DNA of 64,000 nucleotides, from positions 124,001 through 188,000 of the forward strand of contig JACGCK010000060.1 in assembly GCA_014925825.1 (NCBI GenBank). Reading direction: 5' to 3'. This document shows, one piece after another, positions 44,618-58,134 of this stretch (position 1 is its first letter; each line of letters starts with the position of its first letter). The notes below the pieces were generated by a model. The model worked only from the letters and a program-made list of their open reading frames with translations, made no database searches and had not been told where the DNA came from. The DNA is from Pholiota molesta (Eukaryota > Basidiomycota > Agaricomycetes > Agaricales > Strophariaceae). The translations under genes were made by a program, and so were the position numbers.

Positions 44618-45430
44618 GGGAGGTGAAGACCGTTGCGGGAGGATGATAGTGTTGTAAAGAGAGAGGTTGAACGTTGAATGTGGTACGACCAGCTGTGTTG
44701 CAGGCGACTTCAAGACGTAATTTGTATATCGTAACAAATAGCACTGCCTACTCGTATCATTTGATTGACGGGTATAAGTATGTATGATGCGAATCCGCAA
44801 CGAATCCAAGTCTCTCTCTATGTTTTCGATTCGTTATTTCGCAATGTTAACCCTGCTGGAGCTCATGTTCAAATGTTCAATACCAATTGTGAGTACTCAA
44901 GTAGCCAAGTATCAAATGCTCAGCTTTCGCTGGATGAAGTTGGGATGAAGCGTCGAAGGGTTTATTAATAGTCGCGTGTCGGCCCGAGCTGACTAATCTT
45001 CGTTGAATGGCAAGTGCAACGACGACGACACCCGTAATCGATTGAATCGATTAATCCTCGACCACCTTCCATCATAAGCATCCCATTAGGCCCTGATTAT
45101 TGCCACTGGTGACTGCAGGGAACTCTTGTGGCTGATATATTCACGCAAACAGGTACGCAATCGATCCAAAGTTACCGTTGTTCAAGTCAGGTCATTGATA
45201 CACATAATCAGCAACAGCAACAACTTACACCTGGCATAAAACCAGACAACGAATCATTTCCAGTCCGTATAAAGGTCAGCGCATGTGTTCATAGACACCC
45301 GTAATGAAGCTATTAGCGTGTAAAGGGAAGAATGAAATACGCTAATGACAGTAGGTCCCGTTATTCCACTTCCACTGGTCTACGATGCGTTGAATTGTCT
45401 TCCAGCATCGCGGCGAAGAATAGCGACACA
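44618..45430. other. Intergenic, no gene seen
   Basis: Promoter side of the gene above, then unstructured sequence. No motifs. Confidence 0.4.
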
Positions 45431-45829
45431 TTATGACGCTAGGCGCACTCATGGCTCTTCTTGGAAAACTATTGCGTTGGTTTTGCAAAGGAAAGGGCTT
45501 CTATGAGGACACCTCTGGGCACCGCACATCGTCATACATGATACCAGGCGCCCCAGGCTTCGCGGCTCCTTGGCTTTTGTGGATTATGCGGAATGTCGCG
45601 TTTGATCCTATGGCATGAATCGTGCGGACTGCCGCACCGACAAGGAATCTCGTCATCCCAATCATCACCCTGTCGCTCTCCCTCAGGTTTCTCGGAGGTA
45701 AGTGCAAAGGTGCATCATCCTATATACACGATGTTTCAACGATGCGCTTTTACGATCCATTTTGTGTCCGCTCCATGCCCTATGTTCGGGCCCTCTGTGC
45801 ATCACCCACTTGAACGATCAGTCGAACGT

Positions 45830-46190
45830 ACCGATCCATCGAGGCCATGCAGGATGGATCAAACACTTCTTTGGACTTTCAAATTTGCGCACCTATCTGG
45901 ACTTGGCTGTACAGGATACGTGGCTCTGGCTGTTTGAAGCGATAACCGCTATGTGGATCGTCAGTACCTTTGAACTGTCGGAAGGGTCTCAATATGACAT
46001 TCCTTATTGTGCGCAGTATGCTTGCTACCATTTCCCTTCGTGCTTTACCTCTCGCTCTTGGTATTATCAAACAGACAAATTTGATCACGAATATCTTAGC
46101 TATGTACAATTGTGTGGCCAAGATCCTGCTTTCGAATCAGACTCTGCAATGAAATATCTTGTAACCTCCAAGCTACACGGATGTGATTGA
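45830..46190 (+). pseudogene. Possible cytochrome P450 C-terminal relic
   Basis: An open frame contains LAVQDTWLWLFEAITAM and WIVSTFELSEG. This resembles the helix after the haem-binding Cys of fungal P450s (A-D-x-x-LW-x(5)-T-x-LATF-x-I-x-K). The Cys loop itself is not readable in frame, so the gene would be broken. Weak evidence; a chance match is possible. Confidence 0.25.
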
Positions 46191-48206
46191 TCGGTTCTTC
46201 AAACGTTTCTCATTTGCAAAACACGACTCGTGGATTATACAACAATGGAAAATGCGATCAGCTCCCGGATCAGGCAGGTCCAACGAACGACACGGTCAGG
46301 CCTATACGATACACGAAGCGGCGTCCCGGGAGCTCATCCGCGCCGTACGACATTTTTGGCAGACGACAATCCCGCTGGTCCCATGCGCGCCGTGACGAGC
46401 GATCTCCGGCGGCGACCATTATTCAAATTCCAGCGTGTAAAATCTCATCATAAGTAGTTTTATCATTCTGCTAAACCAATCGATAACAGTCCGGATAGAT
46501 GATCCTCAAATTGACCCCACCATGAGTTCCACCGAAGTATGGTTCCACACCGTTCAACCGGAGACGCGATCTGCGCATTGGAAAAGGACCAACGAGATCG
46601 CTGGTGGGGGGTGAGCTTTCGTTGAGCATGGAAGCGATCTGGTGCGATCTTCTCGCATCATACCCACCCATCGACGAGATTGCCGGCATTATGAAGCTCC
46701 TGGTGGTCAGGGAGGGAGGTTATTCTACTACGAATGGCTGAGGCAGGTCAAGGATCGAGGAACACGCCCCGAGTATGCGATCGGAAATGCTTTGCAGCGC
46801 TGCGAGTTGGCGATCTGTGATGCATTATATTTTATTTTCGATGCAGCTGACAGTGACGGCCGATAGCGATGCCATTGAAGAATGGAAAAGTGAGTTCCGC
46901 AGTAATACCATCGTTCAATAGAATGCTCATCGGGATTATGGGATGCTAGTGCTTCATCGAGAGCAGGTTAATCTGGCAGCAAACCGAGTTGATGGGACTT
47001 GACAAGAGCGTGTTGAGAGCGTGGATGGTGCTATGGATGGGTACGATGTGAGATCTCCGCAATGTTATCTTATCTGAATCTCTTTTCTTAATCCGCAATA
47101 CCTCTTTTGCAAGAGGTTAAGTTCGAGTTAAGTACTTGTACATCTCATCTCGTATACGGCAGTTATAAAAGGCTGCCTTATTTATTATCTATGATCTACA
47201 TAGCCCGCGAGGTGAGTTGATGTTCAATCATGTTAAGAGTCAACGTGCACCGCACCCATCTACCATCCATCCAAGATAGGCCAAACTGCCGCTTCCGCGA
47301 ATACTCAAAACGGGACATTGCTGAAGGCTCTGATACAGGTTTACATCCTTCCTCTCATAAGGACAGTAAACGAGACGAAAGAGATCGGTATGATATCCGG
47401 CGATTATTTGCAACGCAGCATTATCTGACCACTGGCTCTAGATGTTCTCATGAAGTTCGATGTTTCAGAATTAGAGAGCATAGCAAAAAGCTAGGATAAC
47501 ACCACATTTTTTTTTTTGCGGCTGATCTGAGTACGACTTGACGAGATTTAGTATTTCGCGCCCGTCCGAATTGGATCCTATTCTTGAAAAAGATGCGCAT
47601 GGTTATAACTGAGCACTCCAAGTATATATGTACTAGAAAGCTCATCTTTTGCAGTTACTCGGGATTTTTAGCACCACCCCTGGGCCTGGGATGGGAATTA
47701 ATTAAAGCTGAAGCGCTGAAGCGCCGAGGATGGGCCGACAGCGCCAAGAGAGCGCTGAAGCGACGAAGAAGCGACTAGGTTTGCGTGGGAATGCTTACGT
47801 GTCCCTGATCGCCATTGCTTGTCTCCTCGCCTGTGTCTTTCACACAACCCGGCCACCTATCCTGCTTCCGCCCCCTATCTCGTACGTCCCATGCTGCTAC
47901 CATTTCCTAAGACTCGCAAACTGATACGGTGTGATACGGTGTGCTTCAGGTCGACCCTGGACCAAGCATTGCGGGATCACTACAGCGAAGACGGGAAGCG
48001 GGATGTTGAGCCTGTTCTCGTGCTGTTGCCACCGCCGACAGCCCTCGTCGGACGACGTTGTGCGTATTCAATCGTTTATGAGCCTCTTTAACAACTCACA
48101 ACTTTGTTTCTCCTTGTATCTCCCTCGTTGTTTGCAAATGCAACGTCACCATTGTGGCAAACTGCTTTGACTATAACCGTTAACTGCACGGAATCATGTC
48201 TACGCT
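46191..48206. other. Long stretch without a supported gene
   Basis: A plus-strand segment at 46600-46730 reads LSLSMEAIWCDLLASYPPID and then IAGIMKLLVVREGGY; it looks protein-like but has no start, end or known family. A short duplication TGATACGGTG occurs at 47920-47941. Nothing else seen. Confidence 0.3.
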
Positions 48207-49449
48207 ATGAAAATACTCTCCGGTGACACATATATACTGCAGAACAGTCCGGACGAGCGTTCGCACCTCATTCCTGCCACCTCTGAAGACCTCATTAGCC
48301 CGTAAGTTGGCTCCTTTTTCTGCAGTTTGTTTTTTATTGGCACTGTGTGTACTTATCTATGAATCCACGGAGACATTCCCACTGTCGAAGCCATCGCCTC
48401 CATATCCTGAACTGATGCTAATATTTCTATGTCTTATATTAGGACCTCGCTCGGTCTTCCAAGAACATACGTCGACGACAACCAACGGATGAAAGAACGG
48501 ATGAGCGACATAGTGCGCGCAAAAGAGGGGTGCGTCCTTTCCCCCCCCCCCCATTCCGCCCTTCCCACCCATCCTAACCCCCCACAGGAAAATGGTCAAC
48601 GTCAACGCGCGCCTCCCCTTCAACCTCCACAACCAGCCCTCCGGCTCCGGCTCCGGCTCGACGCACGCCGCGCACCACCCCTCGTCCTCGTCCTCCCTCT
48701 CCCTCTCCTCGTCCTCCCGCTCGCCCTCCGCCGCGCGCCCGCCCGCGCTCTCCCAGACCCCCGGCACGCCGCACACCCACGCGCAGGTGCAGGTGCACGT
48801 CGGCGCCCCGCTCCCCACCGGGCCCGCCGCGCACGCGCCGCACCATCACCACCACCACCACCGCGATGATGCCGCCGCCGGGGACATGTCGCGCTCGTCC
48901 TCGACCGCGTCGCGCGACACCGGCGCGAGCGAGGGTTCGCCCGCGCGGCGGCGGGCCGCGCCGATCCTTGGGCTGCGGCTCGTGCGCGTGCCCCTGCCCG
49001 GCGGGAGCGTGGGGCGGCGGGGGCGGCGGAAGCGGAAGGCCGGGGGCGGCGGCGGCGCGGAGGAGGGCGGGTCGCCGCAGGGGCGCCGCGCTGCGGCGGA
49101 CGGCAGCGTGGGTGTCGTCGGTGCGGAAGGAGGGATGTCGGTGGATGTGGGCGCGGAGGGGCTAGGCACGCCGCGCGCGCGGCGCACGTCGTCCCACCGT
49201 GTTTCTGGGGGCGCGGGTGAGGCGGGTGCGGTGCATGGGCGGGAGGACGCGAACGTGTCGCCGCCGTCGATGTCGAGTTCGGAGGCGGAGATGACGCCGC
49301 GGGTGGAGCACCCGAAGGCGTGGGCGATCTCGGTGTCGCCTGCGTCTGAGGACTCTGGGCGCGAGGTGGGCGAGGGGAAGGGCGTTGATGGCGCAGGGGC
49401 CTTCGTGCTCAAGGACGAAGGGCCGCTGACTGTGAGCTGGGGCGATTGA
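48207..49449 (+). CDS. Low-complexity protein, function unknown
   Basis: Exons 48207..48301, 48443..48529 and 48588..49449 sum to 1044 nt, 347 residues, all in phase. The first 80 residues look ordered and conserved-like: MKILSGDTYILQNSPDERSH, LIPATSEDL, then RMKERMSDIVRAKEGKMVNV and RLPFNLHN. The DERSHLIP patch followed by a short amphipathic helix faintly recalls LAMTOR1/p18-type lysosome anchors, but there is no N-terminal Gly-Cys acylation site; I do not assign it. The rest is disordered: Ser-rich, an H-x-H tract of eight His, a basic RRGRRKRK nuclear-localisation-like patch and an acidic Ser/Pro tail. GC content rises sharply in exon 3 (48600-49300), above its flanks. Confidence 0.65.
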
Positions 49450-50815
49450 TGGGGCGATGTGATTTCTTTGTTTTCCGATTTTATTTTTTGGCGTTGGTTG
49501 TTTCTTTTTTGCTTTCGCCGTTTTCCTGCACGTCGTCTGCTACCCGCTCGCCACCCGCGTCGTGTCTTTCCCTGCGTATGTTGAATACCTTGCCCCCACT
49601 TCTAATTCTTTCGATCACATTCTATCTCACATCATGGCGACGGCTTTGGGTTTTCACTGCGTTGCGCATTCATCCTCCGCCGTTATCCACCACTGCCACT
49701 CCGCTCCCTCCCTTCCAGGCACCTGCCCTTCCTACTCTACATTTCGCTCAGGCCATCATCACGCATGTCCTCAGGTTGAATTCATGCGCTCTGCGTCAGC
49801 CCGAAGCCTGGTTCCTCGCATCGCACAAGTTCCCTTTGCACTCCTGCATCGATGTATCCATCGTTGTCCCACCCTCGCTGCTGAAGCGTTCCTGTTAGGA
49901 TCACCATCGGCCGTCAACCCACCACGCACGTGGGCTCTTTCTACTACCCCTACCCCTTGCCCTGTGTCTTCGCCGGAAAAGCGAAACAAAGAAGCCCCAC
50001 TTCATTAATATCTTCCTTTCTTGGGGCGTGTCGTTTCGCGGACCCTGGTTTGCTGATGACTTCTTCCTTTCATGTCGTGTTTCGCTTATTTCCGGTCTTC
50101 TTCTTTTTAATCTCCTTTCCGGTTTCTCACATCCAACGCATCTTCGTTTCTTTCATTTCGTTTTCGTTCTGCTCTCACGTTTGTTCATTTATGTTTTTCT
50201 TCTTTGCTTAATTCTAAAAATGCGCCCCAGACGCAGACACGTGTGACGTGCCTACATACGCACGAACTTCCTACTCATCCATACATCCACTTACCTCGCT
50301 ACCTGTCCCCGCATCTATCCACTCAGTATTCTATGGCGAATCCTAGTCTGCCTCTCTGCATTTACTGTACGTCGCCGATTCCTAACGCATTCGATGATGG
50401 CCGTGGCCTTCTTGTTGCCCTCAAATAGGTAGAAGGCGGGGGGGACATAAGTGCTCAGTGATGCAGGCGGCGGCCTGGTGTTGGCCTATGGCCAATTTCC
50501 CTCTTCCCCGCAGTTTCGGGAAATCGCACTTCGCGTGGAGTGTGTTGCTTGATCTACGCGGGGTAGTGGAAGGATTGATGATGCCAGTGAATGATGGAAC
50601 CAGTCTTCTCATGATCAAGAGCAACGAAAAGAAAGTCGTATTGACAGAAGGAAGTAGACTACGTATACGGCCCACATAAATAGATCTTATCTATGAGGTA
50701 CGCTGGATCTAATAGGCACGGAAATGTATGTTCGAAACGATGACTTCGACGACTTATGGTGATCTCCGCGATCACAGGCTGTTCTCGTTTCTTTGATTTC
50801 AATGACGCATCTTCT
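49450..50815. other. Intergenic, no gene seen
   Basis: TTC-rich 3' flank of the preceding gene, then spacer to the convergent laccase. Only short ORFs without motifs. Confidence 0.4.
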
Positions 50816-53179
50816 TCAATCGAATGTCTGCGGGGGCAGCGCATCGAAAGTCGGGCAGAGGTTGTCCCAAGCAGCTGCAAGAAAAAAGCGATAAGAGGGC
50901 TGCGCCCGGGGATCAATGAAATCGTTTTAGGCTTACCTGGATGATGCTCTGCTGCGATGCCGGTCGTGTTCTCGGCCAGGACGATAGCGAGGCCACTATT
51001 AAAGGCAGGATATGTCAATGTGCGCCCTCGGAGGCTCTGCGCAGGTCAGACTCACCGATCGAGATGCCAGTCAATGTGGCTGCGGAGAATCGTCATTAGA
51101 CCGAGAGACAAGCCATTGAGCCAGAGAGACATGAAGCTCACCAATGCATGATCCACGGACCGGCGTTGTTCGTCTCAAACCGGATAGTGACGAGATCTGA
51201 GGTGTTCGCACCACTGTTGACGACGTCGCGCCGCGGTGGGTTGTTGTAGTTGTACGTGGGGTTTCCTGCGGAGCGGACAACCGAGAAAGCATGCTACGCA
51301 TCGCAGAATGTAGTCAGCTCTGTGTACGCTTTACAGACCACTGGAAGACCTACTCCGTGAAGATGGATGGGATGCTGTGGCACATCAAGGGACCAGATCA
51401 GTCAAACATTTGAAACTCCATATGTTGGGTAAACTTACGGGGGCGCCTATCGAGCCACCGGGGATACTGATTTCGATCACACTGTTGGGCGGCAAAGTGT
51501 ACACCGAGCCCTTGGGGAGGAGGTCCTGCGCCGACGCCCCGTTGAAGATCTGCAGCAAGACCGGGACGCTAGGGGGCACGAATGAGAAGTTGTTGACCTC
51601 GAAGGACCCCCCGACGAGGCTGATGTTGAAGGGCAGCACGACGTCCGCGCCGCCGACATGCGGCGCGCCAGGTGCGGCGGGGTTGGTGAGCGGCTGGAGG
51701 TTCCATTCCTGGAGCGGCCGGGTGCTGACAGGCACTTGCGTGGCGGTGGGATCGGCGATGGCTGCCCCTACGTAGCGGAGGATCGCAGAGTTGATGCCGC
51801 CCGCGAATGGTGCACTTGCGTTGCTGCTGGGGAGGGCGATATTCGGAAGCGCGCGAACCCAGTAATTGGCTGTCTGCTGGTTGGCTTGGAGGATGAACGA
51901 GTAACGCTGGCCGGCAAATATTTGAATGGAATCGACGCTAAGAGGCTGAGTGTTTTGGCCGTCCACTTCAATGATTATCTAGGAGGGGAGATTCTTGATT
52001 AGTCCAGGCCATAGAAAATATGTGGTTATTCGAACTAACCAGAGTATGACCATCGATGGAAAACGTGAAGTTCGGATCGCAAGACAGCGAAACGAGACGG
52101 AAACGATAGCGTTTGTTTGGCTGAACGGTGATGACTGCAAGATCAGAGGCAGGGCCGGTGGGATAGCGCCCTAAGCCGTTGATAAGCGTGGAATTGGAGG
52201 TAGGAGGAGTACCAGAGGCGCTAAGCACTGGCGCAACGACATGGTACCTATCAGATATTCAATAAATTAAATGTTGCCAATACTACTCGACGAAGAGAAA
52301 ATGTGTTACCAATCTGCTAGAGTGATGACAGTGGAATCTGAGGCGATATTAGCGTTGGGTGGAATAGAAATTTCTTCCGTTTACTCACCATCGTCGAAAT
52401 CATATCTTCAAGGAGTCGCATCTTGAGTTTTGCAGTTTTCAAGCGATTTTAGTCAGAGCGACTTACTGAGATTTGTACGGGTCATTTGGGTCGTACAAAA
52501 CAAATGCGCCGCGAAGGCCATCGCAGTATTGCGTAGCTATAAATATACATCAGCAGTGCAAGCTGGTACATGCACAAGGAATACCCACAATAATGCGAGT
52601 GATACCAGTACGTTCCTGTTTGATTGACTGCCGTGAATTCGTAGAGGAACGAATGGTCAGGTGTGATGGGGCACTGTGTAACGCCAACAGGACCATCTGC
52701 CCAGGCAGTTCCTCCTTGGAAGAGACCATGCCAATGCTATGGTGATATGAAATGTATCATATGAGTAAGGTTTCCATAACGAGAAGTGAATTCGCGTACG
52801 ATACTTGTACTCAACAACATGCTATTGTCGGTGAGCTCATTCACAACATTGAGATTAAACGTATTTCCCTGAATGAATAGCAAGGTTTCAATCCCTGGCC
52901 GCCAAAATACGCGACGAAGTTTCTTCTATATACCTTCTTTCCAGTGATAAGAGGCCCGGGGAAGGTTGCTGTAGTTTGCCCGCTGCCCGCGAGAACAGCT
53001 CTAAAGCATTGAAAGGTCAGAATTGGTACTTATGGTGCGTAGGATGAATGTACCCACGAGCGATTAAAACCATCCGGGTGTATAAATTTATTCTGGATGT
53101 AGAGATTTGCTGAAGGCCCTATAGACCCATAGGCCACCGCAGCAAGATGCAATCCCAAGACGATTAAAAACGAGCGCAT
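50816..53179 (-). CDS. Laccase (multicopper oxidase)
   Basis: A many-intron secreted laccase, which oxidises phenols using O2 at a T1 copper and a trinuclear copper cluster. The start [18 protein letters not shown] at 53179 is a signal peptide, followed by [20 protein letters not shown]. All four copper motifs are readable on the minus strand: HWHG ([16 protein letters not shown], about 52735), HSH (GTYWYHSHY then TQYCDGLRG across an intron, about 52510-52600), HPIHLHG (about 51375) and, across an intron, MHC|HIDWHL (about 51140-51070). Other family landmarks are [47 protein letters not shown] and GPWIMH. The last exon reads [18 protein letters not shown] with stop at 50816. I see no frameshift. 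The genomic context suggests no cluster. Confidence 0.93.
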
Positions 53180-53239
53180 CTTTTGGACGGACTGGAATGC
53201 AAGGGGTTTGATACATCATAAAGTTTACAGGGCAGAGAT

Positions 53240-53245
53240 TATATA
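53240..53245 (-). promoter_or_regulatory. TATA box of the laccase gene
   Basis: TATATA (in CACTATATAATC on the gene strand) about 60 bp upstream of the ATG, at a distance typical of fungal TATA promoters. Confidence 0.5.
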
Positions 53246-53299
53246 GTGTCCAAATGTACCCATTTGGGCTAAAATATTGGCTCTTTGGCGGTATTGAAA

Positions 53300-56200
53300 C
53301 TTCACTGCGCACGAATACAAATCTCGTAAATCAACAAAACCGCTCACAGTTCAGAGAACGGAGGAAACCGTTTAGCTGCGAGGCTTGCATTCCAGAAAAA
53401 AATAGATCTCTATCATTATGACTACATGGTAGCGTATGAAGCTTACATACAACCCCAGTCTAAAAACTTTGAAACACATTTCCATGACAAGATACATACC
53501 TTACTCTCTGTTTTGGTAGACGGCGAACATGAAGGGCCTGTCTATTTTTATCGAAGCGAGTTATTTTTACAGTCGATTAATTTACAGTACGTCACGAGCA
53601 GTGACCCTCGTCTTCTAGTGGGGCTTCATTTCTCTCTGCAAGGGATCGCAGTGGCTGGATATCGAGGTTAACCTAATTCAACGCCTCCCATATCTCTTCG
53701 ATCCGCAAAGGGAGAGAGAGACATAAATTACTATCAGCATAGGCCGCGTTGGTGTCGGCGAACATGTAAGCATCCAGTCATCTCGATGTTGTCTCGATGT
53801 GTATAATCTGATACGCACAAATGTCTCGGGGTATCGCCAGTGATCCCAACTTTTTATCAACAGGGCTTTAACGACCTGATAAGGATATTAAACCTTGTTC
53901 AATGAGCATTTGTTGACATATCTGCCCGAGACAAGCGCTGTTCGGTTAAGTTCGGCGCTCATTGACATATTACCCACAAGAGCATCTAATTAATTCACTT
54001 CCAACAGAAAAGATGTCTGGTATATCGAAGAAGATTAATTTTCAATGGAAATGGGCAAAGTTCTTTCGTATTTAGACACCATAAGGACCATGATATAGCT
54101 GATTACCCAGCAGCACGATTCGACGAATGGAACCCGTCAACTAGGACTATCTGTTAATTTCAAATATCTGGAATACACCAGAGGATTACTTGTTGTAGTA
54201 GGTCGTTATCCGTTCTGGGCGGACATTCTGTGAGCGGCAACTTTGACCAGAACCTGCGTCAGATACAAGTACTATTTCTGTGCACCTCTCTTCTACATCG
54301 CGAATATGACGCAAATGCGCTTATCAGATTTCCGGTAATATGATATTGATTCTTTTGCATCTATAAGCAATCCGTAAGGAACTGTGCCCATGTCTATCGC
54401 ATGATGATTAGTTTCGAGCCATTTCCATCGCCGATCGGTGTACCTAAGTAGCTTACAGGGAATCTTGAAGGGCAATCAGTTTGCTCTGTAGATCATAATT
54501 TGAAGGCACCAGGTCTGCATACAGACGCGTTCTATTTTTTCGTGTCATATCTTGTCGCAGGGGTATTAATTTATATTCGGATTAATAGCTTAATCAGGGT
54601 TTTATTCTTGGAAAGGTCATCTATCTCCAAAGTCGTTATTCCAGTGAGGAACACATGGAACAAACAATCTAATGTAGTCCCGAGTCTCTGGTTAACTGCT
54701 GCATATGTTTCCCAGTGACGGTGGCAGATTCCGTACTCGGGTAGCAGGTAATGAAACAAGCGCCGCTGACTATGCACCTCCTACAATAGCCCCTCCGCCA
54801 CATGCGATTTTGATTGCTCGCTGTTCTGCGTATTCCTCTTTTAGAGATACATTGGTCAGTATCCACCGTTCCAGTCGTAAATGAGAGAAGTTCCCAATAC
54901 CCAAAGGAAGAGACCCATATGGGACAAGTACCGCACAGGTTGCGAAGCGTACCATGTTCGACATTGGGAACGGAACAGTATAGTCAATGTAAGCACGAAT
55001 GACGTGGTCGAGCAGTCGGATCCTAGTTATCCTAGAGAGTAGGCAATAAGCAGGTCGAGACAACATGCCTAGACAGCAGGAACTGGTTTTCGAGGTCGAT
55101 CTAGGCAAGTGACCATAATTTGAGAGACACAGCGCTGGGCGTCTGCATTGTCCATCCATCGCTCTTTCAGTGCCACCGCCGCTACAAGTGCGTGAGTGAG
55201 TCGGCGGCGGTCTGAAACAGAAATGACAATCAGTTAGAGAGAGAAATACGCCGAATGTCAAAAGGACACACCTGGCTGATTCAATAAACTACGACACAAT
55301 GTCTTGATCTACCGCGTTCTCTTCCACCATATCAAACGGAGATTCGGGGACTCACGGAAGAGTTGAAAGTCGCATGGAAGTATGAACGAGCGGCACGCCT
55401 TTAATTGCTTGAAACTCAAATCCCGATTCCCCATACAGCCCCGAGGTCGGATGGAAGGTATCGATGTTCTGGTGAGTCCTTGGTGCGTCCTAATCGATTG
55501 AACATCCTGATCTTGAAAGTAAATCAGCGGAATTTTGACAAATGGAATAGAAAGAAAGGTAAAGATATCGTTTGGATGTGGTCAAATTTCAAATGGAGAC
55601 GCGCATCCCGCAACTCACGTGTCTCATGTGATGGTGACGCGTGACGAATCACGACCTTGACGGATTTCTTCACTCCGTCTGACTCTCATGTTCACTCATT
55701 CTGCTTCCTTCAGCTTGCCGTCCTGGGGTCTATACAAGTCTACATCCATCTTAGAGCTTAGATCTTAGAGCTTGATCGACGCAACGACGGTCCTTCTCAT
55801 TGCTGGTCGCGTATCAACGTTTCACCCACAGTGGCGCGATAGTTTTTTGAAATTTCTAGGGTGTCGACAAAGGATGTCAATGACTTTCTTTCCGAATCTT
55901 GTTGCCACTTGTAGGAGAGGAAGAGCGCCTTGAATTCTCGATACTGGTGGGAGGACTCCCCATCATGGTCCCGATTCAACGCCTAACAATGTACGTGTCC
56001 TCAGTTCAGCTCTATTTTCATCGGAGTTTGCTTTCCAACAGTGCGACGCCCCATTTATTTTTTCAAGTGCCCATGTTTTGTTATTCTTCTGCTTTCTTCT
56101 GCTTCCTCGTCCTGTATCATACTAATTTGAATTACTTTCTTAAACATGCAGGATTTTGGACGATTTGCCTCAATCGTATTGCAGCTTCACGTTTCAAGGG

Positions 56201-56590
56201 TCAGTTCGAGCTCAAACTTGACCCTCTGAATTCTTGAACACAATTATATTTTATCAGATCCAAGGCCGTACACGATAGATCTCCTAACTCGATTGGAAAC
56301 ACGAAATCGATGGTTGCGAACGCTAAAATTTTGCGTAGTCAAAGTTTAAAACTTAAATATCGTGTATCTATGTCGCGATGACGTTCCGCGTCATACTGAG
56401 ACTTCACCAAATGGCTTCCAGACGTCAAAGTAGATGTGAGCGCTATATTTTCTGAATTCTCATATCCTTCGGCTCACCAGCCTTTGCGCCTTCTTTTTTC
56501 TCCTAGTGCAGCCTACAACGCTGAAGGACATGCCCCTTGATGAGAAAACACCCAGTCCATCGATACCTATCCGGCCTCAATACACATCGT
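53300..56590. other. Long gene-poor stretch
   Basis: AT-rich with scattered short ORFs. The largest (54770-55261, minus, 163 residues) has no recognisable motif, an odd Cys/Ser-rich composition and no matching copy; I do not support it as a gene. Possible small exons around 55900-56235 (plus) are likewise unsupported. Confidence 0.4.
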
Positions 56591-56604
56591 TATGATTCCT
56601 TCCA

Positions 56605-58018
56605 ATGCTCTCTGCTCAAAAGCAGACCATACATTTAGGATCTGGATCTTTTACGGTCTTGAATTGCTTGACATCATCCTCGCAGCATCCGTCGATGTGC
56701 AGTTCTATAGCGCTGAATCGTACAAGTGCAAAAATGCTCCGGTCTACACCGACGTCCCCCAGCACCGACGACGACTTTTCCTACTCGCCACTCTCGCCAC
56801 TTGCGCATACTACGACCCCGTTTGATCCGAACCTCATCGACAACCTGGTTTCGGACCCACCGATAGCGACCGAGATGGAAACGTATGTTATCGAGCCTAA
56901 GTCTGATGTTATCTATATCATTCGCCCGTCAGCCATCTGCTGGAGTGCTTCCCATTCTCCATGGCCGAGCTTCTCAAATTAGCCCCGTTCACTGCGGATG
57001 TCGGAGAGCACGACGACAACGTGTTCGTCCTGTTCAAATGTTGTCTCAAATCTGGTAGAGTCGGATATCCGCTTGACGAAATGGTACCAAATTCAACGTT
57101 AATCGCCCGGGATGAGCGCTATGGAAATAAGATGCCTATATCTTCAGCGACCGCGGTATACATCACGCACTTGTAAGCTTACTTTTGCGCTCAATTGACT
57201 CGTCTCCCAATCGACTAATTTTTTCCTTGTTCTTTGCATTGTATAACTGTAGACTGCCATATCTCCGTCTATATGAAACTATGCCAAGAACTCGCATCCC
57301 CCGCGATCGCATTCCAGGAGTTCTTGTTCTCGACCTCTGGCCAAGCGACAACAGGAACCTACAGGCCGCCCCTGACGGAGAGGTCATTACTTTCAGTATG
57401 AAAGCGCTTCCAACCCTACGCAGCCCGAGAACACGGCAAAGAGGGCGCCCAGGCCCGTTCGTTTTCAAGTGCAATGTACGCGGGCATATCCTCTCTATCA
57501 ATCGTGTCATTCTTTTGACGAGGATTGTTCTAGCATCGCAAGCATAGACGACCTTCAGCCTCATGAAGCCTGTTCGCTTTACCAGTCCTGTTCGTCCTCC
57601 ATCGTACTTCATCGCTACCCCTCCGCCCTGCTGAAGCCTCAACTTGAACCTATCTTTGGTGCGATCTTCTCTGCGTGCTCTGAGACCGCTTACATGAGTA
57701 CCGTTGAGGAGACGGAGAGCTTGTTTCTCCTGACTTGGCGATACTTCCGATGGTTTCAATCTTATTCCTATATCCATTCAGCGATGCTGAAGATACTCAA
57801 AAGCACTATCGATCATCTGACCATGATGAATAGGACGATGAGTAGTATATGGCCCTGGCACTCACTCCTTCGTGATACGCAGTCGCTGGTCATTGATCAT
57901 ATGCATAGGTCATCCCACAGTCCCCCAACGTCGTGTCTACTTCTACGCACTGGTGTTACCAGAAAGATGTCGCTCCAGTACATTTTGAACATTGGAGTAT
58001 TGAAGGAACAAGATTGAA
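56605..58018 (+). CDS. Hypothetical multi-exon gene
   Basis: Frame and splice signals suggest a gene starting MLSAQKQTIHLGSGSFTVL. It continues FDPNLIDNLVSDPPIATEME, then across an intron (donor near 56882) HLLECFPFSMAELLKLAPF and DDNVFVLFKCCLKSG. A further exon reads CHISVYMKLCQELASPAIAF. The last exon from about 57396 holds YESASNPTQPENTAKRAPRP, PLYQSCHSFDEDCSSIASID, then SETAYMSTVEETESLFLLTW, and ends VLKEQD at 58018. Internal junctions are approximate. The family is unrecognised; there is no signal peptide or membrane segment. Confidence 0.45.
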
Positions 58019-58134
58019 AAGAGAAAGAGAGAGACGGCCCCTATGCGCCGTAACAGATTAGTCAGCTGTCGGTGAGCCGCTCGGACCCGCAAACGGCCAT
58101 TTATATCCTCCAGCGTTGCCATCAGCACCTACGT

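Noticed and set aside
45433..45618. 60-residue ORF starting MTLGALMALLGKLLRWF as a small membrane protein
   Set aside because: Short, without promoter or homologue in the window; a hydrophobic stretch alone is not enough.
48357..49412. Minus-strand ORFs opposite the gene at 48.2-49.4 kb
   Set aside because: Shadow frames of a GC-rich exon; the plus-strand model has three in-phase exons and canonical splice sites.
54770..55261. 163-residue minus-strand ORF as a gene
   Set aside because: No motif, no splice or promoter support, no duplicate in the window, odd composition.
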